In this document: one piece after another, positions 36,830 to 47,027 of the stretch
Numbering within the stretch: position 1 is the stretch's first letter
Layout of the letters: each line of letters begins with the position of its first letter
Assembly: GCA_944321735.1 (NCBI GenBank)
Contig: CALUMK010000003.1
Coordinates: 79,048-143,047, forward strand
Length of the DNA: 64,000 bases
Source: an uncultured Bacteroidales bacterium
GTDB taxonomy: Bacteria > Bacteroidota > Bacteroidia > Bacteroidales > P3
Reading direction: 5' to 3'
Notes under the pieces: model-generated
Database searches by the model: none
What the model was told of the DNA's origin: nothing
Seen by the model: only the letters and a program-made list of their open reading frames with translations
Made by a program: the position numbers and the translations under genes

Positions 36830-37108
36830 TTACTTTTTAGCTTTGTCTTTGTTGCCTGCGTGGCCACGGAAAGTACGGGTCGGGGCGAATTCTCCCAGTT
36901 TGTGCCCTACCATGTTCTCGGTCACGAAAACGGGAACAAACTTGTTTCCGTTGTGTACGGCAATGGTCAGTCCGACGAAATCAGGAGAAATCATCGAAGC
37001 TCTCGACCACGTTTTAATCGTGGCTTTCTTTTTGCTTTCCGCAGCAGCGAGAACTTTTTTCTCCAGTTTGTAGTGGATATATGGACCTTTTTTGATTGAA
37101 CGGCTCAT
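36830..37108 (-). CDS. rpsS: 30S ribosomal protein uS19
   Basis: 92 residues: [20 protein letters not shown] and [20 protein letters not shown] are hallmarks. In the small-subunit head with uS13. Between rplB and rplV. Confidence 0.97.
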   Translation of the reverse strand: MSRSIKKGPYIHYKLEKKVLAAAESKKKATIKTWSRASMISPDFVGLTIAVHNGNKFVPVFVTENMVGHKLGEFAPTRTFRGHAGNKDKAKK

Positions 37109-37127
37109 TTTTCTACGTTTTTAAAAA

Positions 37128-37952
37128 TTACTTCTTCCTTCTTTCAATGATGTACTGGTTCGAAGGATTCTTCGCGCGACGAGTCTTGTAACCTTTTGCG
37201 GGAAGACCCTTGCGAGAACGGGGATGTCCACCGGAGGCGCGTCCTTCACCCCCACCCATCGGGTGATCTACAGGGTTCATAACAACACCACGGTTGCGAG
37301 GTCTGCGACCCAGCCAACGGCTGCGGCCGGCTTTACCCGACGATTCCAAGATGTGATCCGGATTGGAAGTGGTTCCAATCGTGGCTTTACATGCTTGGAG
37401 GATTTTCCTCGTTTCACCGGAAGGTAATTTGATAATGGCGTATTTGCCGTCACGGGAAAGCAATTGGGCGTAGGTACCTGCGCTGCGCACGATTTTGCCG
37501 CCTTGTCCAGGACGGAGTTCAATGTTGTGAATCAATGTACCTAGAGGAATCTCGCTCAAGTAAAGGGCATTGCCCAAGTCAGGAGCGATGTCCTTTCCAG
37601 ACATTACTTTTTGGCCTACCTGCAAGCCCTGTGGCGCGAGAATGTATCGCTTTTCCCCATCAGCATAAGCCAACAGGGCGATACGGGCACTACGATTGGG
37701 ATCGTATTCAATAGTTTTTACAATTGCAGGTATTTGATCCTTTTCACGTTTGAAGTCGATGATACGGTAGCGCCTTTTGTGTCCGCCACCGATATAGCGC
37801 ATAGTCCTGCGACCTTGGTTGTTGCGACCACCGGTTTTGTGGATATAAGTAAGCAAGGATTTTTCAGGCTTTGTTGCCGTGATTTCCTCGAACGTGCTGG
37901 TACTTCTAAAGCGCTGACCCGCCGAAGTGGGTTTGAATTTCTTTAAAGCCAT
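37128..37952 (-). CDS. rplB: 50S ribosomal protein uL2
   Basis: 274 residues. The conserved signature [20 protein letters not shown] holds the histidine needed for peptidyl transferase function, with [20 protein letters not shown] earlier. Essential for subunit joining. Five nt after rplW. Confidence 0.98.
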   Translation of the reverse strand: MALKKFKPTSAGQRFRSTSTFEEITATKPEKSLLTYIHKTGGRNNQGRRTMRYIGGGHKRRYRIIDFKREKDQIPAIVKTIEYDPNRSARIALLAYADGEKRYILAPQGLQVGQKVMSGKDIAPDLGNALYLSEIPLGTLIHNIELRPGQGGKIVRSAGTYAQLLSRDGKYAIIKLPSGETRKILQACKATIGTTSNPDHILESSGKAGRSRWLGRRPRNRGVVMNPVDHPMGGGEGRASGGHPRSRKGLPAKGYKTRRAKNPSNQYIIERRKK

Positions 37953-37957
37953 CTCTT

Positions 37958-38248
37958 TTAAATGTTACTATAAAAATCGATAGTGTCGCCTTGTGCCAAG
38001 GTTACCATTGCTTTTTTGTATGCATTGGTACGACCGGAGATGAATCCGGCTTTCGTGTAACGGGATTTCCGTTTTCCATCATAGTTGATGGTATTTACAC
38101 GGGTCACCTTTACACCGTACATGTCTTCTACCGCCTTCTTAATCTCAATCTTGTTCGCTGCTCTGTCAACGATGAAACCGACGCGGTTGAATTTTTCCGC
38201 CACCTTGGTCATTTTTTCGGTGACGATAGGTTTAATAATCACGTTCAT
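37958..38248 (-). CDS. rplW: 50S ribosomal protein uL23
   Basis: 96 residues, [20 protein letters not shown] and [20 protein letters not shown]. It surrounds the exit tunnel and docks trigger factor and SRP. Between rplD and rplB in S10-operon order. Confidence 0.97.
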   Translation of the reverse strand: MNVIIKPIVTEKMTKVAEKFNRVGFIVDRAANKIEIKKAVEDMYGVKVTRVNTINYDGKRKSRYTKAGFISGRTNAYKKAMVTLAQGDTIDFYSNI

Positions 38249-38270
38249 TGTTCTTTAATTAAGCAGTTCC

Positions 38271-38906
38271 TTACTCCGCCGGTGCAAAAATTTCGTCCAA
38301 TTTCTTTGCCGAAGATTCCACGAATACTATGTTCTTAGCATTGAGGATTTCGTAAGTGTTTAAGTTTGAAACATTTGCAACTCTAATCCTCGGCAAATTT
38401 CGGGAGGACAAAAATACAAAATTATTTGGTTCTGCAAGCACTAGAAGTGATTTTTTTTCTGAAAGATTCAGGTTCTTCAGAATCTCAACCATCTTCTTGG
38501 TTTTGGGAGCATCGAACGAAAAGTCTTCAACTACGGTGACATTGTTCTCTTTGAACTTGTATGCCAAGGCAGACAAGCGAGCCAGCCTTTTCACTTTTTT
38601 GTTCAATTTGAAACTGTAGTCACGAGGCCGAGGACCGAATACTCGGGCACCACCGTGCAACAGGGGAGAGTTGATATCTCCGCGACGAGCGCCTCCTCCA
38701 CCTTTTTGCTTGCCCAACTTTTTGGTACTACCCGACATTTCGGATCTTTCCTTGCTCTTGTGGGTACCTTGGCGTTGGTTTGCCATATATTGTTTCACGT
38801 CCAAATAAATGGCGTGATCGTTCGGTTCTGCATTTACGATGCTGTCAGCAACCTGCACTTTCTTGCCGGTGTCGGTTCCGGACGTGCTATAAACAATTAA
38901 CTCCAT
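38271..38906 (-). CDS. rplD: 50S ribosomal protein uL4
   Basis: 211 residues. Conserved loop [20 protein letters not shown], then [20 protein letters not shown]. In E. coli it represses the S10 operon; a comparable leader is not recognised here. Its start overlaps the end of rplC by 10 bp. Confidence 0.97.
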   Translation of the reverse strand: MELIVYSTSGTDTGKKVQVADSIVNAEPNDHAIYLDVKQYMANQRQGTHKSKERSEMSGSTKKLGKQKGGGGARRGDINSPLLHGGARVFGPRPRDYSFKLNKKVKRLARLSALAYKFKENNVTVVEDFSFDAPKTKKMVEILKNLNLSEKKSLLVLAEPNNFVFLSSRNLPRIRVANVSNLNTYEILNAKNIVFVESSAKKLDEIFAPAE

Positions 38907-39526
38907 CTCTCTAATTTTAAAAATGAACCTTTAGGACCGGGTACGGAACCTTTTACTAAAATCAAATTTTTCTCAACGATAACTTTTACCACTTCCAGGT
39001 TGGTGACTTTTCTCCTTACGTGACCGGTCTGTCCTGCCATGCGGAGCCCTTTGAACAAACGGGAAGGATAAGATGATGCACCTACTGAACCAGGGGCTCT
39101 GAGGCGGTTGTGCTGACCGTGAGTCTTCTGACCAACGCCGCCGAAACCATGCCTGCCGACTACGCCTTGGAAACCATGCCCTTTTGTAAGGCCTGCCACA
39201 TCGATGAATTCTCCTTCCGAGAATACATCTGCCGTGAGGACTTCCCCAAAGTTTTTGCGATGCCCCTCTTCAAAACGGGTGAATTCCATGCTCACCAGTT
39301 TCGGGGTTGTATTGGCCTTGGCAAAATGGCCTTTTAAGGCTTTTGACGTATGTTTTTCCTTTCTTTCGCCGAAAGAAAGCTGAATGGCATCATAGCCGTC
39401 CTTCTCTTTTGTTTTTACTTGCGTTACCACACAAGGACCAGCCTCTATCACTGTGCACGGTATGTTACGACCGGAGGCATCCCAGACGCTAGTCATTCCG
39501 ATTTTTCTTCCAATTAATCCGGACAT
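38897..39526 (-). CDS. rplC: 50S ribosomal protein uL3
   Basis: 209 residues: [20 protein letters not shown] and [20 protein letters not shown] followed by [20 protein letters not shown]. An early assembly protein near the peptidyl transferase centre. It is 92 nt after rpsJ, an unusually wide gap for this block, and overlaps rplD by 10 bp. Confidence 0.97.
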   Translation of the reverse strand: MSGLIGRKIGMTSVWDASGRNIPCTVIEAGPCVVTQVKTKEKDGYDAIQLSFGERKEKHTSKALKGHFAKANTTPKLVSMEFTRFEEGHRKNFGEVLTADVFSEGEFIDVAGLTKGHGFQGVVGRHGFGGVGQKTHGQHNRLRAPGSVGASSYPSRLFKGLRMAGQTGHVRRKVTNLEVVKVIVEKNLILVKGSVPGPKGSFLKLERWS

Positions 39527-39618
39527 TACTTTGCTTGTTAATGGTTTATTTTTTCTGTTGACTCTTTTGGCAAGAGGTCCTGTGCAGGACGTTGCGCAGC
39601 TTGTTTAAATTGTATTCC

Positions 39619-39927
39619 TCAGACTTTGATTTCTACTTCCACGCCGCTGGGCAGTTCGAGTTTCATCAAGGCATCGATGGTTTTTGAACTGCTGCTGTGG
39701 ATGTCCAGCAAGCGCTTGTAAGAGGACAATTCGAACTGTTCCCTCGATTTTTTATTGACAAAGGTGGAACGGTTCACGGTGAAGATTTTCTTGTCGGTGG
39801 GGAGGGGGATAGGCCCGCAAACCATCGCACCGGTCATCTTCACGGTCTTAACGATTTTCTCGGCAGATTTGTCCACCAAGTTGTAATCGTAAGACTTCAA
39901 TTTGATTCTGATTCTTTGTTGACTCAC
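39619..39927 (-). CDS. rpsJ: 30S ribosomal protein uS10
   Basis: 102 residues: [40 protein letters not shown] and HVNKKSREQ-type segment, here [20 protein letters not shown]. Head protein of the small subunit that also works as NusE in antitermination. It is preceded by a strong hairpin after fusA. Confidence 0.97.
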   Translation of the reverse strand: MSQQRIRIKLKSYDYNLVDKSAEKIVKTVKMTGAMVCGPIPLPTDKKIFTVNRSTFVNKKSREQFELSSYKRLLDIHSSSSKTIDALMKLELPSGVEVEIKV

Positions 39928-39950
39928 GGTTTTATTGTTTTATATGCCAA

Positions 39951-39985
39951 TGTCCACGACAAGACCTTCCGGACTGTCGTGGACA
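39951..39985 (-). promoter_or_regulatory. Perfect 11-bp hairpin between fusA and rpsJ
   Basis: TGTCCACGACA (39951-39961) pairs with TGTCGTGGACA (39975-39985) across a 13-nt loop. It fills much of the 75-nt space between the fusA stop and the rpsJ start. There is no U-run, so it is more likely an RNA processing, stability or control element than a terminator. Confidence 0.65.
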
Positions 39986-40002
39986 CCGTTGTGTGAATTC
40001 TA

Positions 40003-42090
40003 TTATTTCGCAGCTTGTTTTACAACTTCCGCAGTGATGTTGGCCGGAGCTTCCGCATGGTGCGAATACTCCATGGTGGAACTTGCGCGACCCGAAGTCA
40101 GGGTACGCAAAGCGGTCACATAGCCGAACATTTCAGCCAAAGGTACTTTGGCACGGATAGCCTGTCCGCCAGGCTTGGCTTCGATGCCTTCCATGATGCC
40201 GCGACGACGGTTCAAGTCGCTCGAAACATCCCCGACGTTCTGATCCGGAGTTTCGATTTCCACCGACATGATCGGTTCGAGCAAAATGGATTTGGCTTTC
40301 TTGCAAGCTTCGCGGAAGCCCATCTTGGCGCAGACTTCGAACGAAAGTGCATCGGAGTCTACGGGGTGGAATGAACCATCCAATACGCGGACTTTGAGGC
40401 TTTCAAGCGGATAACCGGCCAAGACACCGTTTTCCATCGAGGCTTTGAAGCCCTTTTCGATGGAAGGAATGAATTCTTTCGGGATATTACCGCCTTTTAC
40501 TTCATTGATGAATTGCAAGCCCTTTACTCCTTCGTCAGCAGGCGATATTTCAAACAGGATGTCAGCGAATTTACCACGACCACCCGTTTGCTTCTTGTAC
40601 ACTTCGCGATGCTGTACCGTGGAACAGATGGCTTCTTTGTAGGCAACCTGAGGACGGCCTTGGTTACATTCCACCTTGAATTCGCGTTTGAGACGATCCA
40701 AAAGAATATCCAAGTGCAACTCGCCCATACCGCTGATGATGGTCTGTCCTGAACTTTCATCGCTTTTCACGCGGAAAGTGGGGTCTTCTTCGGCTAACTT
40801 CATCAAGCCGTTGGACAGTTTGTCAACATCCTGTTGCGATACGGGTTCGATGGCAATACTGATAACCGGTTCCGGGAAAGTCATGGATTCGAGGATAATC
40901 GGATTGGCTTCATCGCAAAGGGTGTTACCCGTCTTGATTTCCTTGAATCCCACGGCGGCTCCGATATCACCGGCTTCGATTCGATCCAGAGGCTGCTGCT
41001 TGTTGGCGTGCATTTGAAGAATACGGGAAATACGTTCTTTCTTGCCGGTCGATGCATTGAGGACGTAAGAACCCGAATCCAATGCTCCGGAATATACGCG
41101 GAAGAAAGCGATACGGCCTACGAACGGGTCGGTGGCAATCTTGAATGCCAAGGCGCAGAAAGGATCGTTTACGTCAACTTTCCGATCTACTTCTTCCCCG
41201 GTTTCAGGGTTGGTACCAACAACGGCTTCTACGTCCAGAGGGCTGGGTAAGTATCGAACAATAGCGTCCAGCAGAGGTTGTACGGCCTTGTTCTTGATGG
41301 CCGATCCGCAGAGGACGGGATTGATATGCATGGCCACAGTCCCTTTCCGGATAGCGGCAACGATTTCTTCTTCGCTGATGGAATTGGCATCTTCAAAGAA
41401 TTTTTCCATCAACGCCTCGTCTTCTTCGGCAGCAGCTTCAACGAGCTTGTTATGGTATTCTTCCACTTGGTCAACCATATCGGCAGGAATATCGATTTCA
41501 TCGTATTCGGTGCCTTTCTCGTCTTCCCATTTATATGCCTTTTTGGTGATGAGATCAACCACTCCGATAAAGGAATCTTCCTGTCCAATGGGCAATTCCA
41601 TCACTACCGGTTTGGCATGGAGGCGTTCGCTGATCTGGCTTACAACATTATAAAAGTCAGCTCCCGTACGATCCATTTTATTGACAAAGCAGATACGGGG
41701 GACTTTGTATTTGTTGGCTTGACGCCAAACGGTTTCGGATTGGGGTTGAACGCCGCCCACGGCGCAGAACAAGGCTACAGCTCCGTCCAACACGCGGAGA
41801 GAGCGCTCTACTTCGACCGTGAAGTCAACGTGGCCCGGGGTATCGATAAGGTTTATCTTGTAATTGTTATTCTGGTATTTCCAGAATACAGTGGTAGCCG
41901 CCGAAGTGATGGTGATGCCTCGTTCCTGTTCCTGAGCCATCCAGTCCATCGTAGCGGTTCCTTCGTGGGTTTCCCCAATCTTGTGGGTTTTCCCTGTATA
42001 GAACAAGATACGCTCGGAACAGGTTGTCTTTCCGGCGTCGATATGGGCCATAATCCCGATGTTTCGGGTTTTGGATAAATCGTGTGCCAT
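40003..42090 (-). CDS. fusA: Elongation factor G
   Basis: 695 residues; the GTPase that drives tRNA and mRNA translocation. G1 is [20 protein letters not shown], switch II is [11 protein letters not shown], and NKMDRTGAD is the base-specificity motif. Domains II to V follow to the end at [19 protein letters not shown]. Situated after rpsG as in the str operon; no tuf gene follows, rpsJ comes next instead. Confidence 0.98.
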   Translation of the reverse strand: MAHDLSKTRNIGIMAHIDAGKTTCSERILFYTGKTHKIGETHEGTATMDWMAQEQERGITITSAATTVFWKYQNNNYKINLIDTPGHVDFTVEVERSLRVLDGAVALFCAVGGVQPQSETVWRQANKYKVPRICFVNKMDRTGADFYNVVSQISERLHAKPVVMELPIGQEDSFIGVVDLITKKAYKWEDEKGTEYDEIDIPADMVDQVEEYHNKLVEAAAEEDEALMEKFFEDANSISEEEIVAAIRKGTVAMHINPVLCGSAIKNKAVQPLLDAIVRYLPSPLDVEAVVGTNPETGEEVDRKVDVNDPFCALAFKIATDPFVGRIAFFRVYSGALDSGSYVLNASTGKKERISRILQMHANKQQPLDRIEAGDIGAAVGFKEIKTGNTLCDEANPIILESMTFPEPVISIAIEPVSQQDVDKLSNGLMKLAEEDPTFRVKSDESSGQTIISGMGELHLDILLDRLKREFKVECNQGRPQVAYKEAICSTVQHREVYKKQTGGRGKFADILFEISPADEGVKGLQFINEVKGGNIPKEFIPSIEKGFKASMENGVLAGYPLESLKVRVLDGSFHPVDSDALSFEVCAKMGFREACKKAKSILLEPIMSVEIETPDQNVGDVSSDLNRRRGIMEGIEAKPGGQAIRAKVPLAEMFGYVTALRTLTSGRASSTMEYSHHAEAPANITAEVVKQAAK

Positions 42091-42098
42091 TGTCAGTT

Positions 42099-42566
42099 TT
42101 AGAATTTAAAGTGGGAGAAGGCTTTGTTGGCTTCGGCCATCCTGTGGATGTCTTCTTTGCGTTTGAAAGCGGCACCTTCTTCTTTGTATGCAGCCATGAT
42201 TTCGGCGGCCAGCTTATGGGCCATCGATTTTTCATTGCGCTTGCGGGCGTACGAAATCAAGGATTTCATGCCGATGGACTGCTTTCTTTCCGGACGGATT
42301 TCCGATGGGATCTGGAAAGTGGCACCACCCACACGGCGGCTTCTTACTTCGACCGAAGGGGTTACATTGGCCAAGGCTTTCTTCCACACTTCTAACCCGT
42401 TTTCCTTCGTTTTGGCAGAAACTTCATCGATAGCGTCATAGAAGATTTCGTGCGCGGTGCTCTTCTTGCCTTCCAACATGATGTTGTTGATGAATTTGGT
42501 AACCAGCACATCATTGTATTTGGGATCCGGCAATATGATCTTCTTTTTAGGAGTTGTCTTTCTCAT
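42099..42566 (-). CDS. rpsG: 30S ribosomal protein uS7
   Basis: 155 residues: [20 protein letters not shown] and the conserved [20 protein letters not shown]. Nucleates assembly of the head of the small subunit and controls the str operon in E. coli. Eight nt before fusA. Confidence 0.97.
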   Translation of the reverse strand: MRKTTPKKKIILPDPKYNDVLVTKFINNIMLEGKKSTAHEIFYDAIDEVSAKTKENGLEVWKKALANVTPSVEVRSRRVGGATFQIPSEIRPERKQSIGMKSLISYARKRNEKSMAHKLAAEIMAAYKEEGAAFKRKEDIHRMAEANKAFSHFKF

Positions 42567-42601
42567 GATATGGACTTATTTACCTTCTTTGCAAAACGGT
42601 G

Positions 42602-42979
42602 TTATTTCTTCTTAGGACGTTTGGTTCCGTACTTGGAACGACGCTGGTTACGGCCTTCCACACCGGAGGTGTCCAATGCGCCACGGATGATGTGGTACCT
42701 TACACCGGGGAGGTCTTTGACACGACCGCCACGGATCATGACGATGGAGTGTTCCTGGAGGTTATGGCCTTCGCCCGGAATGTAGGCGTTGACTTCCTTC
42801 TGGTTTGTCAAACGAACACGGGCTACCTTACGCATAGCCGAATTAGGTTTCTTGGGCGTGGTAGTATACACACGCACACATACGCCACGGCGTTGCGGAC
42901 AGGAATCTAACGCCGGGGACTTGCTTTTGTCTGTCAATTTCTGCCGTCCCTTGCGAACTAACTGTTGGATTGTTGGCAT
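42602..42979 (-). CDS. rpsL: 30S ribosomal protein uS12
   Basis: 125 residues. The decoding-centre segments [20 protein letters not shown] and [20 protein letters not shown] are intact, with lysines at the positions that change in streptomycin-resistant mutants, so the protein appears wild type. First gene of the 18-kb minus-strand block. Confidence 0.98.
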   Translation of the reverse strand: MPTIQQLVRKGRQKLTDKSKSPALDSCPQRRGVCVRVYTTTPKKPNSAMRKVARVRLTNQKEVNAYIPGEGHNLQEHSIVMIRGGRVKDLPGVRYHIIRGALDTSGVEGRNQRRSKYGTKRPKKK

Positions 42980-43032
42980 ATTGTTGTTTTTGTATTAGTT
43001 ATACTATCTAAACTATAGTCCAAAATGGAGCG

Positions 43033-43063
43033 CAAAGATATGCTCTTTTTTTGATATAAACAA
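43033..43063 (-). promoter_or_regulatory. Promoter of the ribosomal protein block (upstream of rpsL)
   Basis: On the minus strand, TTG (43063-43061) is followed after 20 nt by TATCTTTG (43040-43033), an exact TAnnTTTG box. The transcript would start about 45 nt before the rpsL ATG. It may serve much of the block. Confidence 0.7.
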
Positions 43064-43178
43064 TGAAATGTTTGAAAATGTATGAAAAAAGTTTTCATCT
43101 GCCGTCGGTGGGCATGGGCGAAAGAACTGTGCCCCCATGCTTTTCCACGCTCTTTCTGCATGGCTTTCGGTGGGAAAC
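43064..43178. other. Spacer between divergent rpsL and ugd promoters, with a hairpin
   Basis: No gene is supported here. GCATGGG and CCCATGC form a 7-bp inverted repeat around 43112-43140 with a short loop; its role is unknown. The short frames in both directions look like no known protein. The whole gap between the rpsL and ugd starts is 337 bp. Confidence 0.4.
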
Positions 43179-43206
43179 TTGAATTGCTGGATTTTGTTTA
43201 TCTTTG
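43179..43206 (+). promoter_or_regulatory. Promoter of the ugd operon
   Basis: TTG at 43179-43181, 17 nt, then TATCTTTG at 43199-43206. It would give a leader of about 100 nt before the ugd start at 43317. Confidence 0.6.
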
Positions 43207-43316
43207 CCATCTTGTAGCGAGCGGATGGCTATTGCTTGATGGATTCTCTGCTACACCTATATTTATATAATATAGGGCATTTCAGAATTACAGAGCTAAA
43301 TTTAAAGGTGCTGGAT

Positions 43317-44633
43317 ATGAAAATAACAATTGTAGGAACGGGTTATGTGGGGTTGGTGACAGGAACTTGTTTTGCTGAGATGGGGACGGATGTGTGTTGC
43401 GTAGATGTAAATGAATCCAAAATCGAGAGCTTGAAAAGGGGGATACCTCCGATTTACGAACAAGGCTTGGAGGCGATGTTGAGAAGCAATATCGCTAAAG
43501 GGAGACTTAGCTTCACAACTTCTTTGGCTGAAGGGATGGAAGAAGCCGAGGTGGTCTTTTCTGCCGTAGGTACGCCTCCGGACGAGGATGGCAGCGCGGA
43601 TTTGCATTATGTGCTTGAAGTCGCCAGGGAGGTAGGGCGCAGTATGCAATCCTATGTATTGATGGTGACTAAAAGCACGGTTCCTGTTGGTACAGCCCGG
43701 AAGGTAAAGGCGGCTATCGCGGAAGAATTGGCAAAGCGGGGCGTGGATATTCCCTTTGATGTGGCCTCGAATCCTGAATTCTTGAAAGAGGGGTCGGCTA
43801 TCAAGGATTTCATGTACCCGGAGAGAATTGTTGTCGGCGTAGAGAGCGAAAAGGCCAAGGATGTGATGGCTCGTTTGTATAAGCCTTTTACATTGAACGG
43901 GCATCCGGTGCTTTTCATGGATATACCTTCGGCAGAGATGACTAAGTATGCTGCAAATTCCATGTTGGCAACCCGTATCAGTTTCATGAACGATATAGCC
44001 AATTTATGTGAATTGGTCGGGGCTGATGTGAACAGCGTCCGGAAGGGTATCGGTAGCGATTCCCGCATTGGAGGCAAATTCCTGTATCCGGGCATCGGGT
44101 ATGGGGGGTCTTGTTTTCCGAAAGACGTGAAGGCTTTGGTCAAGACTGCCGAGCAAAATGGCTATGCAATGAAGGTGCTGAAAGCGGTGGAAGAGGTGAA
44201 TGCGGATCAAAAGACCTTGTTGTATCGTAAGTTTGTGAAGCGTTTTGACGGTGCAGTCGATGGAATGACGGTGGCGTTCTGGGGCTTGGCCTTCAAACCA
44301 GGGACTGATGATATGCGTGAAGCTCCTTCGTTGGTTATGATTGACGCTTTGGCTGGAGCTGGCTGCAATGTTCGGGCGTACGATCCGATTTCAATGGATG
44401 AATGCCGGAGGCGGATTGGCGGCAAGATCACCTATTGCAAAGATATGTATGATGCCATAGAGGGCGCGGATGTCGTTTTCTTGGTTACGGAATGGACCGA
44501 TTTCCGCTTTCCGGATTGGGATAAAGTAAAATCGATGTTGCGCTATCCTGTTATATTCGATGGGCGGAATCTTTATGATCCGGCTGAAGTCAGGGCGCAT
44601 GGGTTGGAGTATTACGGTGTCGGGATATTGTGA
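43317..44633 (+). CDS. ugd: UDP-glucose 6-dehydrogenase
   Basis: 438 residues; oxidises UDP-glucose to UDP-glucuronate with two NAD. The N-terminal Rossmann motif is [20 protein letters not shown], and the catalytic Cys lies in [18 protein letters not shown]. The C-terminal UDP-binding domain is recognised by [18 protein letters not shown]. The start at 43317 puts the dinucleotide fold at the very N-terminus as expected; 27 residues from an earlier start are rejected. Its product is the substrate of the next gene's enzyme, 17 nt downstream, so the two form a UDP-xylose pathway. Confidence 0.96.
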   Translation: MKITIVGTGYVGLVTGTCFAEMGTDVCCVDVNESKIESLKRGIPPIYEQGLEAMLRSNIAKGRLSFTTSLAEGMEEAEVVFSAVGTPPDEDGSADLHYVLEVAREVGRSMQSYVLMVTKSTVPVGTARKVKAAIAEELAKRGVDIPFDVASNPEFLKEGSAIKDFMYPERIVVGVESEKAKDVMARLYKPFTLNGHPVLFMDIPSAEMTKYAANSMLATRISFMNDIANLCELVGADVNSVRKGIGSDSRIGGKFLYPGIGYGGSCFPKDVKALVKTAEQNGYAMKVLKAVEEVNADQKTLLYRKFVKRFDGAVDGMTVAFWGLAFKPGTDDMREAPSLVMIDALAGAGCNVRAYDPISMDECRRRIGGKITYCKDMYDAIEGADVVFLVTEWTDFRFPDWDKVKSMLRYPVIFDGRNLYDPAEVRAHGLEYYGVGIL

Positions 44634-44650
44634 CTTTTGAAAGTAAAAGA

Positions 44651-45592
44651 ATGAAAACTGTTTTGGTGACAGGCGGTGCGGGTTTCATTGGGTCGCATTT
44701 GTGCGATCGCCTGCTGGACGATGGCAATACGGTTATTTGCCTGGATAACTTTTTTACAGGGCAGAAGAAAAATGTTGTACATCTTTTGGATAACCCCTAT
44801 TTCGAGTTGGTTCGACATGATGTGACACAGCCTTATTTTGCAGAGGTCGATGAGATTTACAATTTGGCTTGTCCCGCTTCCCCTGTGCATTATCAGTATA
44901 ATCCGATTAAGACTTCCAAGACTTCGGTTATGGGGGCGATTAACATGCTAGGATTGGCTAAGCGGGTGAAAGGCAAAATGTTGCAGGCTTCAACCAGCGA
45001 GGTGTACGGAGACCCGAAAATTCATCCGCAAGTGGAGTCTTACTGGGGGAATGTGAACCCTATCGGGCTTCGTTCCTGTTATGACGAGGGGAAACGTTGT
45101 GCAGAGACCTTGTGCATGGATTATCATCGGCAGAACCGAGTAAGAGTTAAGATTGTCAGGATTTTCAATACTTATGGGCCGAGGATGTTCTTGCGTGACG
45201 GCAGGGTGGTATCGAACTTCATTGTCCAGGCTTTGCAGAATGAGGACATCACAATATACGGAGATGGGAGCCAGACTCGTAGTTTTCAATACGTGGATGA
45301 TTTGATAGAAGGGATGGTTCGGATGATGGCGACCGAGGATTCGTTTATTGGACCGGTCAATGTTGGCAATCCCGGAGAGTTTACTATCAAGGAGTTGGCT
45401 GAGAAGGTAATCGAAATGACGGGAAGCAGGTCGAAATTGTTATATAAACCTTTGCCTGCCGACGACCCTGCGCAGCGGAAGCCGGATATTGCCTTGGCTC
45501 AAGAAAAATTGGGTTGGGCTCCTAAAATATGTCTGGAAGAAGGATTGAAGAAGACGATAGCCTATTTTGAGGAAGAATTGCGTAAGCGTTAA
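44651..45592 (+). CDS. UDP-glucuronate decarboxylase (UDP-xylose synthase)
   Basis: 313 residues, extended short-chain dehydrogenase family. [15 protein letters not shown] binds NAD, and the family marker [20 protein letters not shown] is specific to UXS. The catalytic set is Thr/Ser in STSEVYG and Tyr/Lys in [21 protein letters not shown] follows. It decarboxylates UDP-glucuronate to UDP-xylose for surface polysaccharide. A start at 44630 is possible but overlaps ugd. Directly follows ugd. Confidence 0.95.
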   Translation: MKTVLVTGGAGFIGSHLCDRLLDDGNTVICLDNFFTGQKKNVVHLLDNPYFELVRHDVTQPYFAEVDEIYNLACPASPVHYQYNPIKTSKTSVMGAINMLGLAKRVKGKMLQASTSEVYGDPKIHPQVESYWGNVNPIGLRSCYDEGKRCAETLCMDYHRQNRVRVKIVRIFNTYGPRMFLRDGRVVSNFIVQALQNEDITIYGDGSQTRSFQYVDDLIEGMVRMMATEDSFIGPVNVGNPGEFTIKELAEKVIEMTGSRSKLLYKPLPADDPAQRKPDIALAQEKLGWAPKICLEEGLKKTIAYFEEELRKR

Positions 45593-45634
45593 TAGGGATA
45601 GGCAGGTCTTTTATAAAGTAAAAAAACAAGAGGG

Positions 45635-46534
45635 ATGAATGAACGATTGACTGTATTGGTCACAGGTTGCGATGGGCAGTTGGGATCGGAATTGAGGAAG
45701 CTTGTCAAAAGCGGGTGTTGCAGTTTTTGCCGTTTCTTGTTTGTGGATGTCAATGTTTTAGATATTTGCAATCGGGCAGAAGTGCACAACTATTTTAAGA
45801 CCAATCATGTAGATGTGGTTGTCAATTGCGCTGCTTATACGGCGGTGGATCGGGCGGAATCCGATTCGGAGGCTGCCTTTGCTGTGAATCGCGACGGCGT
45901 GTCTATTTTGGCAGAGTGCTGTGTGGAAGAAGGTGCATTTATGATCCATGTATCCACGGATTACGTGTTTGACGGTACTGGGAATGTCCCGTATAAGGAA
46001 AGTTGCCCTGTAAATCCTACCGGTATATATGGAATCTCGAAGCTGGAGGGAGAAGAAGCGATGCGGGTCAAGGGGGTGGATGGTATTATTATCAGGACTG
46101 CGTGGCTTTATTCTGTTTACGGACATAATTTTGTCAAGACAATGCTTCGGTTAGGTTCGGAGAAGGAACAGGTGTCTGTTGTTGCAGACCAGCATGGGAC
46201 TCCGACATGGGCAGCGGATTTGGCTGTAGCTATATTGCACATACTTCAGCATACGGATATCAAGAATGCGCATGGTTTGGAAATATACCATTATACGGAT
46301 GAGGGAGAGTGCACATGGTATGAATTTGCTTCGGCTATCATGCAGATGTCCGGGAAGTCTTGCCAGGTGATACCTATCAGCTCTGATGAATATCCGGCTT
46401 CATGCCATCGACCGGCTTACAGCGTATTGGACAAGACCAAAATCAAGGAACGCTTCGGCTTGGATATTCCGATGTGGGATGACTCGTTGCAGAAGATGTT
46501 GGATGAACTCAAATTGAAGGAATCATGGCGGTGA
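45635..46534 (+). CDS. rfbD: dTDP-4-dehydrorhamnose reductase
   Basis: 299 residues. LVTGCDGQLGSELRKLVKSG is the NADPH-binding start, STDYVFDGT and YGISKLEGEEA contain the catalytic Thr/Tyr/Lys, and GTPTWAADLA is typical of RmlD. It makes the last step of dTDP-L-rhamnose synthesis. The partner genes rfbA, rfbB and rfbC are not in this window, which is common in Bacteroidales. The last 10 bp overlap rsfS. Confidence 0.93.
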   Translation: MNERLTVLVTGCDGQLGSELRKLVKSGCCSFCRFLFVDVNVLDICNRAEVHNYFKTNHVDVVVNCAAYTAVDRAESDSEAAFAVNRDGVSILAECCVEEGAFMIHVSTDYVFDGTGNVPYKESCPVNPTGIYGISKLEGEEAMRVKGVDGIIIRTAWLYSVYGHNFVKTMLRLGSEKEQVSVVADQHGTPTWAADLAVAILHILQHTDIKNAHGLEIYHYTDEGECTWYEFASAIMQMSGKSCQVIPISSDEYPASCHRPAYSVLDKTKIKERFGLDIPMWDDSLQKMLDELKLKESWR

Positions 46535-47022
46535 AGAGGAAGAAGGTCAGTTCTTCTGTAGAAAGAGGAATCTTTGAACAATCTATTGCGAAACAGAACG
46601 TCTTGCAAGGAGAGATTGTGATTCCCGCAAAAGAAGCATTTGGATTTTCCCGGTTTTGCAAGAATGGCTTTGATGCAGATGTGATTGCTTGCATAGCTCA
46701 TGCTATGCTTGAAAAAAAAGGCGAAAGGGTGGTAAGCATGGATTTGAAGGAGATTCCTGGTGCTTCGTTCGATTTTTTTGTGATTTGTGACGGTTCATCC
46801 GGGCCGCAGGTCAGAGCGATTGCCGATGAGATAGAGGAGAAGGTTTATGAACAATTCGGTATTTCGGCTTTGCATGTGGAAGGTTATGCGAATGCGGAAT
46901 GGATTTTGATGGATTTTGGTGGAGTATTGGCGCATGTTTTCCTGGATTCGGTGCGGCAGCATTATCGATTGGAGGAATTGTGGGGTGATGCTTCGACACA
47001 TTTTTATAACGACAACGATTAA
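46525..47022 (+). CDS. rsfS: Ribosome silencing factor with N-terminal extension
   Basis: 165 residues. The C-terminal 110 are a standard RsfS/YbeB domain: SFDFFVICDGSSGPQVRAIA, then HVEGYANAEWILMDFGGVLA, HVF and YRLEELWGDA. It binds uL14 and stops subunit joining in starvation. The first 47 residues, with lysine and Glu, are an extension not found in the usual 105-120-residue protein; a later Met at about 46705 would give a standard length. The start at 46525 overlaps rfbD by 10 bp, which favours coupling but is not proof. Six nt to ftsH. Confidence 0.9.
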   Translation: MAVKRKKVSSSVERGIFEQSIAKQNVLQGEIVIPAKEAFGFSRFCKNGFDADVIACIAHAMLEKKGERVVSMDLKEIPGASFDFFVICDGSSGPQVRAIADEIEEKVYEQFGISALHVEGYANAEWILMDFGGVLAHVFLDSVRQHYRLEELWGDASTHFYNDND

Positions 47023-47027
47023 ATTCA

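Noticed and set aside
43013-43210. Minus-strand frame upstream of rpsL
   Set aside because: It covers both divergent promoters and the hairpin and has no recognisable protein similarity.
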